This document shows, one piece after another, positions 1-8,480 of a DNA stretch of 64,000 nucleotides (positions are counted from its first letter, which is position 1; each line of letters begins with the position of its first letter). Under the pieces are notes generated by a model. The model did not search any database. It saw nothing but the letters and a program-made list of their open reading frames with translations, and was not told where the DNA came from. This DNA is from Clostridium kluyveri (GTDB taxonomy: Bacteria > Bacillota > Clostridia > Clostridiales > Clostridiaceae), in NCBI RefSeq assembly GCF_001902295.1, contig NZ_CP018335.1, positions 3,224,001 through 3,288,000 on the forward strand. The letters run 5' to 3'. The position numbers and the translations under genes were made by a program.

Positions 1-49
1 CATAATATTATCAATGAAATTTCATTATTTATAACAAAATTTATTTCTA

Positions 50-105
50 TTTAAAAATAAAAGTACCTAGGACACATTATTGATTTCAAAATGCCTAGGT
101 ACCTT
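50..105 (-). terminator. Intrinsic terminator of the pot operon
   Basis: Read on the minus strand, an 11-bp stem (arms near 61-71 and 94-105, core CCTAGGTAC) is followed by a T-rich run. It lies just after the stop codon of the last pot gene, so it should end that operon. Confidence 0.85.
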
Positions 106-117
106 AAAACATAATTG

Positions 118-894
118 TCAAGCTTCATTTGCTTCTGTATTTTTCCCTTTAACAATCCCTTGTACAAAAAGCATAGTTAAAGTGATTCCAATCAAAATGG
201 TAGATACCGCAGCTATTTCTGGGGTTATGCTAGTTTTCATACTCTCCCACATGGCCAGGGGAAGCGTTTTAGTTTTAGAACCTGCCAGAAACATAGTAAC
301 AGTTACTTCATCTATAGATGTGCTAAAAGCAAATACCGCCGCTGAAAACATAGAAGCTTTAATCTGAGGCAGTGTAATGTTAAAAAATACACTAATTTGT
401 TTTGAACCCAGTCCCATTGCTGCCAGCTCAATATTTTTATCTACCCCCTTTAGTCCTGTCATCACCGTTACAAATACCATAGGTATAGCCAGAAGTGTAT
501 GCCCTAGAACTATTCCAGGTATAGTATTAGTTAATTTTAAAGGAGCAAAGGAATTATATAAGGCTACACTAATTATAATTACAGGTATAACCATAGGCAT
601 AACCATAAATCCCATAAATACATTTTTAAATTTAAACTCCACCTTAGTAACAGCAGCTGCCGCCATGGTTCCTAGAATAAGAGCAAGTATTACTGTAAGT
701 ACCGCTATTCCAAGACTTCTGCCGAAACATTGAGTCCACTGACTATCATTAAAGAAAGCATGATACCACTGAGTAGAGTAACTTGGTGGTGGAAATTTAA
801 AATAACTTAACGAAGTAAAAGAAAGGGGTATCAATACAAATACAGGAGCTATAAGAAAAAACAATATAACTATTACAATTATTGGAAGCCACAT
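118..894 (-). CDS. potC: Polyamine-type ABC transporter permease PotC
   Basis: 258-residue inner-membrane permease with about six hydrophobic segments and the binding-protein-dependent transport loop (ELAAMGLGSK...FFNITLPQIKAS) that contacts the ATPase. It is the last gene of a four-gene importer operon, and its start codon overlaps the upstream potB stop by one base, which suggests translational coupling. Family and gene order match spermidine/putrescine PotABCD systems. The true substrate (polyamine, or a relative such as a phosphonate or amino-acid derivative) cannot be fixed from sequence. Confidence 0.85.
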   Translation of the reverse strand: MWLPIIVIVILFFLIAPVFVLIPLSFTSLSYFKFPPPSYSTQWYHAFFNDSQWTQCFGRSLGIAVLTVILALILGTMAAAAVTKVEFKFKNVFMGFMVMPMVIPVIIISVALYNSFAPLKLTNTIPGIVLGHTLLAIPMVFVTVMTGLKGVDKNIELAAMGLGSKQISVFFNITLPQIKASMFSAAVFAFSTSIDEVTVTMFLAGSKTKTLPLAMWESMKTSITPEIAAVSTILIGITLTMLFVQGIVKGKNTEANEA

Positions 895-1799
895 TATTCT
901 CCCTCCTTTAACATAGGGTTTCTTTTTACCAATACTGCAAGTATAGACAAAAGTACCATGGTAATAATAAATAAAACTAAGGAAAGTGCAGAGGCTAAAG
1001 GCCAGTTCAAGGTAGCACTTATATTATTCTGTATAAGGGTAGATACAAGCATATTCTTTGATCCCCCTAGTAGTGCAGGAGTAATAAAATATCCAAGAGC
1101 TAGAACAAATACCAGTATTGATCCTGATAAAATTCCCGGAACAGATAAAGGAAAAAACACCTGCCAAAAAGCTTTTATAGGCCTGGCCCCCATAACTTGA
1201 GCAACTTCCACTAGCTGTGTGTCAATACTTGACATAACCGAATAAACATTTAACACCATATACGGAAATAGAACATGGGTCATACCTATTGTTACAGAAG
1301 CAGTATTGTAAAGTAAATCCAAAGGCTGATTTATAAGCCCTATATTCTTCAAAAAGGTATTTAAAATCCCCTGTTCCTGTAAGATTATAATCCATGAAAA
1401 AGTACGTACCAATAAACTAATCCAGAAAGGTATCATAATAATCATTAGAATGACCTTTTTGGTTCTGGAGGATTTTGTTTTAATAATAAAATAAGCTACC
1501 GGATAAGCAAGTACAATTGATATTACTGTTACAATAAATGAAGTTTTCAAGGTAAGCCATATAACTTGAAGATATATAGGCTCTGTAAAAATCTGTGCTA
1601 TATATTTAAAAGTAAATCCATTCTCATCTATAATACTTAATTTAAATAAACTTATCATAGGTACGAATGTGAATACTATAATAAAAAGTGCAGGCAATAT
1701 TACCAGTATCCATTTTACACTAAGCAAATTATTTAATTTATCTTTTGTAGAATTTTTCTCAAACATCATCTCTTCTTTCTTAATACTCTCATTCACCAT
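894..1799 (-). CDS. potB: Polyamine-type ABC transporter permease PotB
   Basis: Partner permease of PotC, about 301 residues from the chosen start, with an N-terminal membrane segment (ILVILPALFIIVFTFVPMIS) and five more. The EAA-like loop (LVEVAQVMGARPIKAFWQVF) is clear. A longer reading from 1820 would include the GGGGGA ribosome binding site inside the coding region, so I place the start at the ATG at 1799, seven bases after that site. It lies between potD and potC in one operon. Confidence 0.85.
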   Translation of the reverse strand: MVNESIKKEEMMFEKNSTKDKLNNLLSVKWILVILPALFIIVFTFVPMISLFKLSIIDENGFTFKYIAQIFTEPIYLQVIWLTLKTSFIVTVISIVLAYPVAYFIIKTKSSRTKKVILMIIMIPFWISLLVRTFSWIIILQEQGILNTFLKNIGLINQPLDLLYNTASVTIGMTHVLFPYMVLNVYSVMSSIDTQLVEVAQVMGARPIKAFWQVFFPLSVPGILSGSILVFVLALGYFITPALLGGSKNMLVSTLIQNNISATLNWPLASALSLVLFIITMVLLSILAVLVKRNPMLKEGE

Positions 1800-1876
1800 T
1801 TCCATTCCCCCAAAAATCAATAACTATTAACCTAAAGTTCTAGCTGTATAACTAGAACTTTAGATTTTAGAATAAA

Positions 1877-2932
1877 TTATTTAATTAACCACTGTTGGAA
1901 TTTAGTATCCACAGCATCATAATTTTCTGCCCACCATTCTTCATCGCCATGTATAAGTTTATTAGAGGTTTCGTCATCTCCTCTTCCTATTCTTTCTTTT
2001 ACTTCTGTAGATAATAAATCCAATGCTTTAGAATTAGTTGGTGCATAGTCGATATTTTTTGAGAATTCTGCCTGTTGTTCAGCTTCACACTCAAAGGCAA
2101 TAAACTTCATAGCCAGTTCTTTATGAGGTGCTCCTTTTGGTACTACCCATGAATCTCCAAGAACTATAGCCTGGTTATATTCCACATCTACCGGCGAACC
2201 TTCCTTCTTTGCAGTACTTACACGTCCATTCCAAGCTGCTGCCAAAGTAACATCACCACTTGCAAGTGATTGAGGTGCCTGAGCTCCTGCAGTCCACCAT
2301 ATTTTTACATTGCTTTTTATTTTATCTAGACTTTTAAAAGCTCTATCTACGTCTAAAGGATATAACTTATCTGCCTCAACTCCATCTGCAAGAAGCGCAG
2401 CTTCTAAAGTACCTACAGGATATTTCCACATAGCACGGGCTCCAGAAAACTTTTGTGTATCCCAAAATTCAGCCCAGGTGGTGGGGTGATTGTCTTTTGA
2501 ATAACTACTCGTGTTATAGGCTATAGCTACATCAAAAGTATCTGAACCCACTCCATATTCATTAACCAATCCTTTATCGATATTATCTGTTTTAATTACA
2601 CTGTAATCCAACTTTTCAAGTAATCCCTGTTTACCTCCTCTTGGTGCAAAATCAGAGTCTACATTTACTACATCCCATTCAACATTCTTTGATTGAACCA
2701 TTGCTTTCAACTTACCATAGTCCGTTGGGTTTACTACCGTTATTTTTACCCCGTATTTCTTTTCAAAGGCATCGTAATTTACTTGCCTTGCTTTGGAATA
2801 AGCTCCTCCCCAATCCACAACAACTAATTCTTTATCTTCACTGGTACTACTTTTTTCATTAGATGAACTGCCACATCCTGTAAGACCGAAGATCAATATT
2901 GCACTTAATAAAAGTAATAATTTTTTCTTCAT
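1877..2932 (-). CDS. potD: Polyamine-type ABC transporter substrate-binding lipoprotein PotD
   Basis: 351-residue extracellular binding protein. The N-terminus is a lipoprotein signal (hydrophobic run ending LTGCGSSS), so Cys20 is the likely lipidated residue. The mature part has the two-lobed PotD-type fold features (VVVDWGGAYSKA near the start, several tryptophans in the cleft region). It is the second gene of the operon, between potA and potB, with a strong AAGGGGGAA ribosome binding site. Ligand is unproven; PotD relatives bind spermidine, putrescine and other cationic compounds. Confidence 0.85.
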   Translation of the reverse strand: MKKKLLLLLSAILIFGLTGCGSSSNEKSSTSEDKELVVVDWGGAYSKARQVNYDAFEKKYGVKITVVNPTDYGKLKAMVQSKNVEWDVVNVDSDFAPRGGKQGLLEKLDYSVIKTDNIDKGLVNEYGVGSDTFDVAIAYNTSSYSKDNHPTTWAEFWDTQKFSGARAMWKYPVGTLEAALLADGVEADKLYPLDVDRAFKSLDKIKSNVKIWWTAGAQAPQSLASGDVTLAAAWNGRVSTAKKEGSPVDVEYNQAIVLGDSWVVPKGAPHKELAMKFIAFECEAEQQAEFSKNIDYAPTNSKALDLLSTEVKERIGRGDDETSNKLIHGDEEWWAENYDAVDTKFQQWLIK

Positions 2933-2960
2933 AATTTATTCCCCCTTATGCTTTATATAA

Positions 2961-4049
2961 TTAATTTCCTATTAAAGAACTCTTTGTAATTTCCCAATTT
3001 AATATAATCTCTCTGCCAGGAGTAAGTAAATTTTTATCAGAAGGTACTGCTTTCACCATCATTTCCTCATTATTTTCATTAACTACCTTTACTTTTAATG
3101 AGTCTCCTACAAAAATAACTTCCTTAACTATTGCTTTCATGCTATTCTCATATTGAGTTTTATCTAGTGTAATACTTATATTTTCAGGTCTTAAGGCTAT
3201 GGAAACAGCCTTCCCCCTTAAATACTGACCCTCAGCATCCATTTCTCCCTTTAAAATTTGTTTATTAAATATTTCTATAAATGCAATTTTACCTTCTGTT
3301 TGAACTATTTTACCTTTAATAATATTTATCTCTCCTATAAATTCTGCTACAAATATACTTTTAGGTTTTTCATATATATTTTCCGGAGTATCTATTTGTT
3401 CTATTCTCCCTTTATTCATAATACATACTTTGTCAGACATTGTAAGAGCCTCTTCCTGATCATGGGTAACACTTATAGTGGTGATTCCAATTCTCTGCTG
3501 TATATGCTTAATTTCCAATTGCATTTTCTGTCTTAACTGCTTGTCTAAAGCTCCTAAAGGTTCATCTAGTAATAACAATGGAGGATTAAATACTATGGCC
3601 CTTGCAAGTGCAACTCTCTGCTGTTGTCCTCCACTTAATTGTTTAGGATATCTATTTTCTACTCCTTCAAGATCCACTAGCTTCAGCATATTTATAACTT
3701 TTTCTTTAATCTTATCTTTAGAAAATTTTCTGATTTTCAAAGGATACGCAATATTTTGAAAAATATTCATATGAGGAAACAATGCATAATTTTGAAAAAG
3801 CATCCCTATATTTCTTTCATAGGGTCTCTTTTTTTCAATATTTTCTTTATTTAAAAGAATTTCACCTGAATTTATTTTTTCGAACCCGGCAATTAATTTT
3901 AATAATGAAGTTTTTCCAGAGCCACTTGGTCCCAATATGGTTAGAAACTCTCCTTTCTCCACTCCAAAACTAACTTCATCCACAGCCTTAAAACTTTTAT
4001 AGTATTTTACTACATTATTCATTAATAAGTTAGCCCCAATGGTACTCAT
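2961..4049 (-). CDS. potA: Polyamine-type ABC transporter ATP-binding protein PotA
   Basis: 362-residue ATPase that powers the importer. Walker A is GPSGSGKTS, the signature is LSGGQQQRVALARA, Walker B is LLLLDEPLGALD, and the switch His is in SVTHDQEEA. The C-terminal third is a TOBE/MOP-like regulatory domain, as in PotA and other CUT1-type ATPases. It is the first gene of the operon, with AAAGGAG ahead of the ATG. The AT-rich DNA upstream (4050-4300) should hold the promoter, but I cannot pick out a convincing one. Confidence 0.88.
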   Translation of the reverse strand: MSTIGANLLMNNVVKYYKSFKAVDEVSFGVEKGEFLTILGPSGSGKTSLLKLIAGFEKINSGEILLNKENIEKKRPYERNIGMLFQNYALFPHMNIFQNIAYPLKIRKFSKDKIKEKVINMLKLVDLEGVENRYPKQLSGGQQQRVALARAIVFNPPLLLLDEPLGALDKQLRQKMQLEIKHIQQRIGITTISVTHDQEEALTMSDKVCIMNKGRIEQIDTPENIYEKPKSIFVAEFIGEINIIKGKIVQTEGKIAFIEIFNKQILKGEMDAEGQYLRGKAVSIALRPENISITLDKTQYENSMKAIVKEVIFVGDSLKVKVVNENNEEMMVKAVPSDKNLLTPGREIILNWEITKSSLIGN

Positions 4050-4304
4050 TTAACATTTCTCCTTTCTAAAACCTTCAACATTTATTTGTATTTTATTAAA
4101 TGTGATAAAGTCATAAATTTACTAAATATAAAAGATATAATTATTGCAATAAAACAAAATTGTTTATTCATAATATAACGATATATATCTACACATTATA
4201 CATTTTTATTAATTATACTGTCTTAATATTAACATGTCAATCTTAATTTGATGTGTTAATTAATAATATGTAAATATGAGCTATCAAATTTTAGTACTAG
4301 CGTT

Positions 4305-4344
4305 TATAAATTGAATACATTGTTTTTATAACATTCAATTTATA
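4305..4344. promoter_or_regulatory. Inverted repeat between potA and the XRE pair, operator-like
   Basis: Two perfect 12-bp arms (TATAAATTGAAT and its complement) are separated by 16 bases. The repeat sits directly ahead of the small membrane protein/XRE pair at 4362-4858 and in the shared upstream region of potA. No T-run follows it, so an operator is more likely than a terminator. A role as the binding site of the downstream XRE protein is inference. Confidence 0.5.
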
Positions 4345-4361
4345 GCTTATATATTTATTTT

Positions 4362-4667
4362 ATGATTCAAAGCTTATTGAAAAATTATCATTATATATCA
4401 ATGTATTTTATTATATTATTAATAATAATATGTATAATTTATCATATTATTATTAATATTCATATATATAAAACAAACAAATATAAACTAATGAATTTGT
4501 CTTTTGAGTACATATGCTTACTATTTTTCTTACTTTTTTTAATTAATATTTTAATTTTTATAAATATTTATAAAAAATGCTATAAAATATCTTTAATAGT
4601 ATCTTATATAAAAAGGAAATATAAGTATTTTATAGAATATATTAATTGTGAGGTGTTATTAACATGA
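4362..4667 (+). CDS. Small two-segment membrane protein of unknown function
   Basis: 101 residues, with two strongly hydrophobic segments (about residues 12-34 and 50-70) and basic tails. The coding region is extremely AT-rich and its ATG has no recognisable ribosome binding site, so it could be spurious. In favour of it, the stop overlaps the start of the following XRE regulator as ATGA. Clostridia and bacilli often pair a small membrane protein with a roughly 65-residue XRE regulator in this way. Function is not known. Confidence 0.45.
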   Translation: MIQSLLKNYHYISMYFIILLIIICIIYHIIINIHIYKTNKYKLMNLSFEYICLLFFLLFLINILIFINIYKKCYKISLIVSYIKRKYKYFIEYINCEVLLT

Positions 4668-4858
4668 ATAATAGGCTTAAAGAAATAAGGATGAGAGAAT
4701 ATATGATGAATCCAAAGGAATTCTCAAAATTAATAGAAGTTAACCTCAAAACATACTATGCTTGGGAAAATGGAACATCAATTCCTTCCATGAAGAAAGG
4801 ATTAAAAATAGCTGAGAAATTGAATAAAAGATTAGATGACATATGGTACTTAAAATAG
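4664..4858 (+). CDS. Small XRE-family helix-turn-helix regulator
   Basis: 64 residues, almost entirely one Cro/C1-type HTH domain. The region KEFSKLIEVNLKTYYAWENG is the recognition-helix area, followed by PSMKKGLKIAEKLNKRLDDIW. It starts at an ATG overlapping the previous stop, with GAGGTG nine bases upstream, so the two genes are probably translated together. Likely a local repressor. The inverted repeat at 4305-4344 is its most plausible target, but that link is inferred. Confidence 0.8.
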   Translation: MNNRLKEIRMREYMMNPKEFSKLIEVNLKTYYAWENGTSIPSMKKGLKIAEKLNKRLDDIWYLK

Positions 4859-4959
4859 TGCCATATATTTTAAAGACATATTCGATAAATTAAAGAAAAA
4901 ATTTATATATATAAGAATCTTTTTATAAATTCTATCATTTATTATACATAAAGCCTATC

Positions 4960-5105
4960 AAGTGATTCTAAAGTTCAGGTGGAGTTTGCTGTAGAGAAAC
5001 GCTTTTCTCCATCTTAACCTTAGAATCACTTATCCATGCGCGTAGACCTGTTTATCTCCAACCTTGAAAAAGATGATATTAGCGCTGGTAGTGTTGGGAT
5101 AAATT
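4960..5105 (+). repeat. Structured interspersed repeat, copy A (complete)
   Basis: The first half (4960-5031) is a long imperfect hairpin with AAGTGATTCTAA and its complement at the ends and the motif TTCAGGTGGAGTTTGCT inside. The second half (5029-5105) opens TTATCCATGCGCG and closes GGGATAAATT, pairing TTATCC with GGATAA and GCGC with GUGU by wobble. The second half recurs at 31015 and 48771, the first at 48652 and in part at 7378 and 22143. It ends about 55 bases before the histidine kinase start. I cannot assign it to a named RNA or transposon family. Confidence 0.7.
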
Positions 5106-5160
5106 AAACCATGATTACTTACATATTAATATATTTTTTATAATATAAGGAGGTCATAAA

Positions 5161-6480
5161 ATGACTAAATTTAAAAATGAACAACAATCAATTTGCCGTT
5201 GGAGAGAATTTATCAAAGATATGAATAACGACCCTTTATTTAATTCCATAATTATAAAGCCATGTGTAAGACATTCTCATTTACAAGTAAATGATGAACA
5301 ATCAACCACAGATTTATTCTCTAACAAAGATTTTAAAAAAAATTCTTCTAAAAATTCGCAATTAATGAAATATTCCATTCCTTTTTTAAAACATATTTCT
5401 TTAGCACTAAAAAATATTCCTCATATAATTTCTATCAAGGACATTAGCGGAAGGATTATTAGTCCATCAGGAATGCCGCAGATATCGAATATAAAAAAAA
5501 TGCCAATTTGTATAGGAACAAATTGGTGCCAGAAAGATATCTGCATGGATAATACAGAAACAAAATTTATCAAAAAAAACTCTGTTTTTACGTACAGCAT
5601 ATATAATTGTAACAAAACTCATAATTGTTCCTGTATAAATGTACCTATTAAATCAAATAAAAATACAATTGGATATATAACCCTTAGTACTATGACTGAC
5701 TATGCATATCCCGCTCTGCTTAGTCCTGTTATAATTTATGCTAATTATATTGAAACTATGATATCAGATTCAGAAAATAGACAAAGTAACCAACCACTTT
5801 CACAAATTAACGATTTAATGGCAACTACAGTTCATGACTTAAAAAATCCATTAGCAGTAATTAGAGGTTTAGCACAACTAGGGAAAATAACTTCAGACAG
5901 AAATAAACTTAATGTATACCTAGATAAAATCATAAATCAAGCTGATGAATTAAACGATATTATCATAGAACTATTAAGCATATTTAAACCTTCCGAACTC
6001 TTTCCAAAAAAAGTTGCTCCAGTAATAGAAAAAGTAATTAAATCATTTCAATTTGAGTGTAATCTGAAAAAAATTAAATTATCCTTTAAAAATAATGGAG
6101 ATAATTTTATATATATGTCTGAAAATTTATTTAAAAGATCTATACAGAATATTTTAATAAATTCCATTCAATTAATGGATAATGGAGGGCAAATTGAAAT
6201 TGAAACAATAATAGAAGGAGACTATATTATTATTACAATTAAAGATACTGCTGGTGGAATACCGGAAGATATACAGGATTCACTATTCCAAGCATTTACA
6301 TTTAGAAGAGAACAAGGTACTGGACTTGGCCTGTTTATGGTTTATCATACAATTACCAATACACATAAAGGCAAAATCTGGTTTAAGAGTAAACCAGATT
6401 TTGGAACTACATTTTTTATAAAGATTCCAATTGCTAAAAACGTAGAAAATACACCTCTTTCAAAACATAAATTGATTTGA
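5161..6480 (+). CDS. Sensor histidine kinase with N-terminal GAF-like domain
   Basis: 439 residues without membrane segments, so probably cytoplasmic. Residues about 85-200 resemble the GAF-type sensor of AcoR-like activators (IKDISGRII, GTNW, then a Cys-rich stretch and INVPIKSNKNTIGYITLST). The Cys-rich part may bind a metal or respond to redox. The H-box is ATTVHDLKNPLAVIRG with His225. The ATPase domain has the N-box (NILINSIQ), DTAGG and GTGLGLFMVYH. No response regulator lies beside it, so it is an orphan here. AAGGAGG precedes the ATG. Confidence 0.85.
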   Translation: MTKFKNEQQSICRWREFIKDMNNDPLFNSIIIKPCVRHSHLQVNDEQSTTDLFSNKDFKKNSSKNSQLMKYSIPFLKHISLALKNIPHIISIKDISGRIISPSGMPQISNIKKMPICIGTNWCQKDICMDNTETKFIKKNSVFTYSIYNCNKTHNCSCINVPIKSNKNTIGYITLSTMTDYAYPALLSPVIIYANYIETMISDSENRQSNQPLSQINDLMATTVHDLKNPLAVIRGLAQLGKITSDRNKLNVYLDKIINQADELNDIIIELLSIFKPSELFPKKVAPVIEKVIKSFQFECNLKKIKLSFKNNGDNFIYMSENLFKRSIQNILINSIQLMDNGGQIEIETIIEGDYIIITIKDTAGGIPEDIQDSLFQAFTFRREQGTGLGLFMVYHTITNTHKGKIWFKSKPDFGTTFFIKIPIAKNVENTPLSKHKLI

Positions 6481-6498
6481 ACATAAAGATAACTATTT

Positions 6499-6537
6499 AA
6501 CTAGAGAGTACAATGTGATTTCTCTAGTTATTTTTTA
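6499..6537 (+). terminator. Intrinsic terminator after the histidine kinase
   Basis: Nine-bp stem AACTAGAGA / TCTCTAGTT followed by ATTTTTT. It ends the plus-strand kinase transcript and overlaps the last codons of the convergent deoC gene. Confidence 0.85.
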
Positions 6538-7184
6538 TTAATAATTTTAACAGAAGCACTGGCACCTATCCTGGAGGCTCCTGCATTTATCATTTTTATG
6601 GCATCTTCGTAAGTCCTAATTCCACCTGATGCTTTTACCTTTAAATTAGGTGAAACTGCATCATACATTAGTGCTACATCCTCTGAAGTAGCTCCTGACA
6701 TGTTAAAACCCGTAGATGTTTTTACAAAATCAGCCCCCGCCTTTTTAGCAAGCTTACAAGCTATAATTTTCTCTTCATCATTAAGGAGACAGGTTTCAAT
6801 AATAACTTTAACCAGGGCTCTTCCATTAATTTTATTAACTAGAGTTTTTATATCTTCTTCAACATAATCATAATTTCCTGATTTTAAATAACCTACATTT
6901 ATAACCATATCAATTTCAGAGGCTCCCCTATTTACCGCCTGTACTGCTTCAAAAGCTTTTGTTTCAGATGTGACGGCACCTAAAGGAAACCCCACAACTG
7001 TACACACTTTCACATCTGAGCCCTTTAATAACTGGTAGGCAGCATTAACATAACAGGAATTTATGCATACCGAAGCAAATCCATATTCTAAAGCTTCTTT
7101 ACATAATTTAACTACCTGTTCATAAGTAGCCTCAGGTTTTAAAAGGGTATGATCTATCATTTTTGCTAGTTCCTTTTTATCCAT
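6528..7184 (-). CDS. deoC: Deoxyribose-phosphate aldolase DeoC
   Basis: 218-residue cytoplasmic class I aldolase that splits 2-deoxyribose-5-phosphate into acetaldehyde and glyceraldehyde-3-phosphate in deoxynucleoside breakdown. The N-terminus (IDHTLLKPEAT), the Schiff-base lysine region (GADFVKTSTGF) and the phosphate-binding end (KASGGIRTYEDA, GASRIGAS) are all present, and length matches the family. It stands alone between two terminators, so it is probably expressed separately from the nitrogenase-like operon upstream. Confidence 0.95.
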   Translation of the reverse strand: MDKKELAKMIDHTLLKPEATYEQVVKLCKEALEYGFASVCINSCYVNAAYQLLKGSDVKVCTVVGFPLGAVTSETKAFEAVQAVNRGASEIDMVINVGYLKSGNYDYVEEDIKTLVNKINGRALVKVIIETCLLNDEEKIIACKLAKKAGADFVKTSTGFNMSGATSEDVALMYDAVSPNLKVKASGGIRTYEDAIKMINAGASRIGASASVKIINKK

Positions 7185-7213
7185 TATTTTATCTCCTTCT
7201 TGCCGATGAATAA

Positions 7214-7280
7214 TAAAAAATTATGGTTCACTTTCCTATTGCCCTTTTTAACACTCTAAAATGAGTAATAGGAAATGAAC
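7214..7280 (-). terminator. Terminator or leader attenuator between the ABC operon and deoC
   Basis: On the minus strand a 14-15 bp stem (arms 7226-7240 and 7267-7280, core AATAGGAAA) is followed by CATAATTTTTTATT. It may end the long nitrogenase-like/ABC transcript or act as an attenuator ahead of deoC, 30 bases downstream. A second small stem (CCATAGT/ACTATGG, 7304-7324) lies just upstream. Confidence 0.7.
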
Positions 7281-7377
7281 TTTATAGATACAGTTTTATA
7301 TTACCATAGTTACATTTACTATGGAATAACCAAGTAGTAATTATCAATTTATTACTTTTCTATATAAGTTCTCCTAA

Positions 7378-7419
7378 AGTTCAGGTGGAGTTTCCTTACG
7401 AGCAAACTCCACCTGAACT
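7378..7419. repeat. Perfect 16-bp inverted repeat sharing the interspersed-repeat core
   Basis: Arms AGTTCAGGTGGAGTTT and its exact complement flank a 10-base loop, a few bases after the stop codon of the binding-protein gene. The arm sequence is the same TTCAGGTGGAGTTT core found in the repeat copies at 4960 and 48652. There is no T-run, so it is not a typical terminator. It could be a transposon end remnant or an mRNA-stabilising 3' hairpin. Confidence 0.65.
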
Positions 7420-7423
7420 AGAT

Positions 7424-8449
7424 TCATTTCCCAGCATATTTAGGATTAGGACTAAATTTATTCGTATATATATCTGACGCCTTTATAGCTCCCTTTTCCA
7501 ATATTCCAGTTTCTTCAGACATATCCAACCATTTTTGAATATATTCTGGATTTACATAGTCATTTTCGTCATACCAGAATGGTTCAACTTGAGAAATTTT
7601 CATATTAAATCTCTTCGCTATGATTTCATTTGCCTGCTGCTGGTGAGTATTAATCCACTTATGGGTTTTTACAAGCACTTTTACAAAACGCTTAACTGTA
7701 TCTGGATGTTCTTTTATAAATTCATCACTGAATCCACGAGTAGAGGCTCCTCCTGCAGGTCCTTGTGTTACTTCATAGCTGGTAAAGAGAGAGCTTACTC
7801 CTCCATCAATTTGTGCTTTTTTAATATATGGAGGATGAAGAGCAGCTATGTCAACTAAACTCTGGCTCAATGCCTGTTCCTGCTGATTAGATGGCATAAT
7901 TACAAATTCTGCATTTGACTTTGGAATATTATATTTCTTAAAATATTCAAGAGCTATTATTTCAGCACAAGAATTTCTATTTGCAACTGCAATTTTAAAT
8001 TTTTTATTTTTTAAATCCTCTGGAGATTTTATAGAACTTTTACTATTTACCATATAGTTCATATGAACAAATTTTTCATTATCAATCATTCCAGTAGCTA
8101 CCACTTTAATCTTTGCTCCTGCCAACTGAGCAAGGGCTACATCAATTGGATGTCCATCGAATACATCATTACTTCCTGTTAACACTGCTTGAATTGCTGT
8201 ACTACCTTTAAGCACTCCAGTATATTCTAGTTGTATTCCCTCCTCTTTAAAAAATCCAAGTTCATCCGCAATATCAAATTCATTAAATCCAGTCTGAGTT
8301 GCTATTTTTATAACATCAAGCTTTTTGCCATCACTGGAAGTTGTGGTATTTGAATTTGTTTCACTGCTTTTTGATGAACATCCTACTACATTAAAAATTA
8401 TAGCTAATGATAAACTTATCATTGTAACTTTCTTTAATAATTTATTCAT
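7424..8449 (-). CDS. SsuA/TauA-type ABC substrate-binding lipoprotein
   Basis: 341-residue extracellular binding protein of the NMT1/SsuA family. The lipoprotein signal ends VVGCSSKSS. Family features are KIATQTGFNEFDIADELGFF at the front, then VLTGSNDVFDGHPIDVALAQ. The start is set at 8449, behind GAGGTG; a longer reading would place that site inside the gene. It is the last gene of the SAM-riboswitch operon. Relatives bind sulfonates, taurine, nitrate or aromatic acids. The operon suggests an organosulfur ligand, which is inference. Confidence 0.85.
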   Translation of the reverse strand: MNKLLKKVTMISLSLAIIFNVVGCSSKSSETNSNTTTSSDGKKLDVIKIATQTGFNEFDIADELGFFKEEGIQLEYTGVLKGSTAIQAVLTGSNDVFDGHPIDVALAQLAGAKIKVVATGMIDNEKFVHMNYMVNSKSSIKSPEDLKNKKFKIAVANRNSCAEIIALEYFKKYNIPKSNAEFVIMPSNQQEQALSQSLVDIAALHPPYIKKAQIDGGVSSLFTSYEVTQGPAGGASTRGFSDEFIKEHPDTVKRFVKVLVKTHKWINTHQQQANEIIAKRFNMKISQVEPFWYDENDYVNPEYIQKWLDMSEETGILEKGAIKASDIYTNKFSPNPKYAGK

Positions 8450-8480
8450 ACTTCTACACCTCATTTTTAAAAATTTAAAT

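Noticed and set aside
5161..6480. PocR ligand-binding domain in the histidine kinase
   Set aside because: I first considered it because of the clustered cysteines, but the spacing and the GTNW ... VPIKSNKNTIGYITLST pattern fit an AcoR-type GAF domain better.
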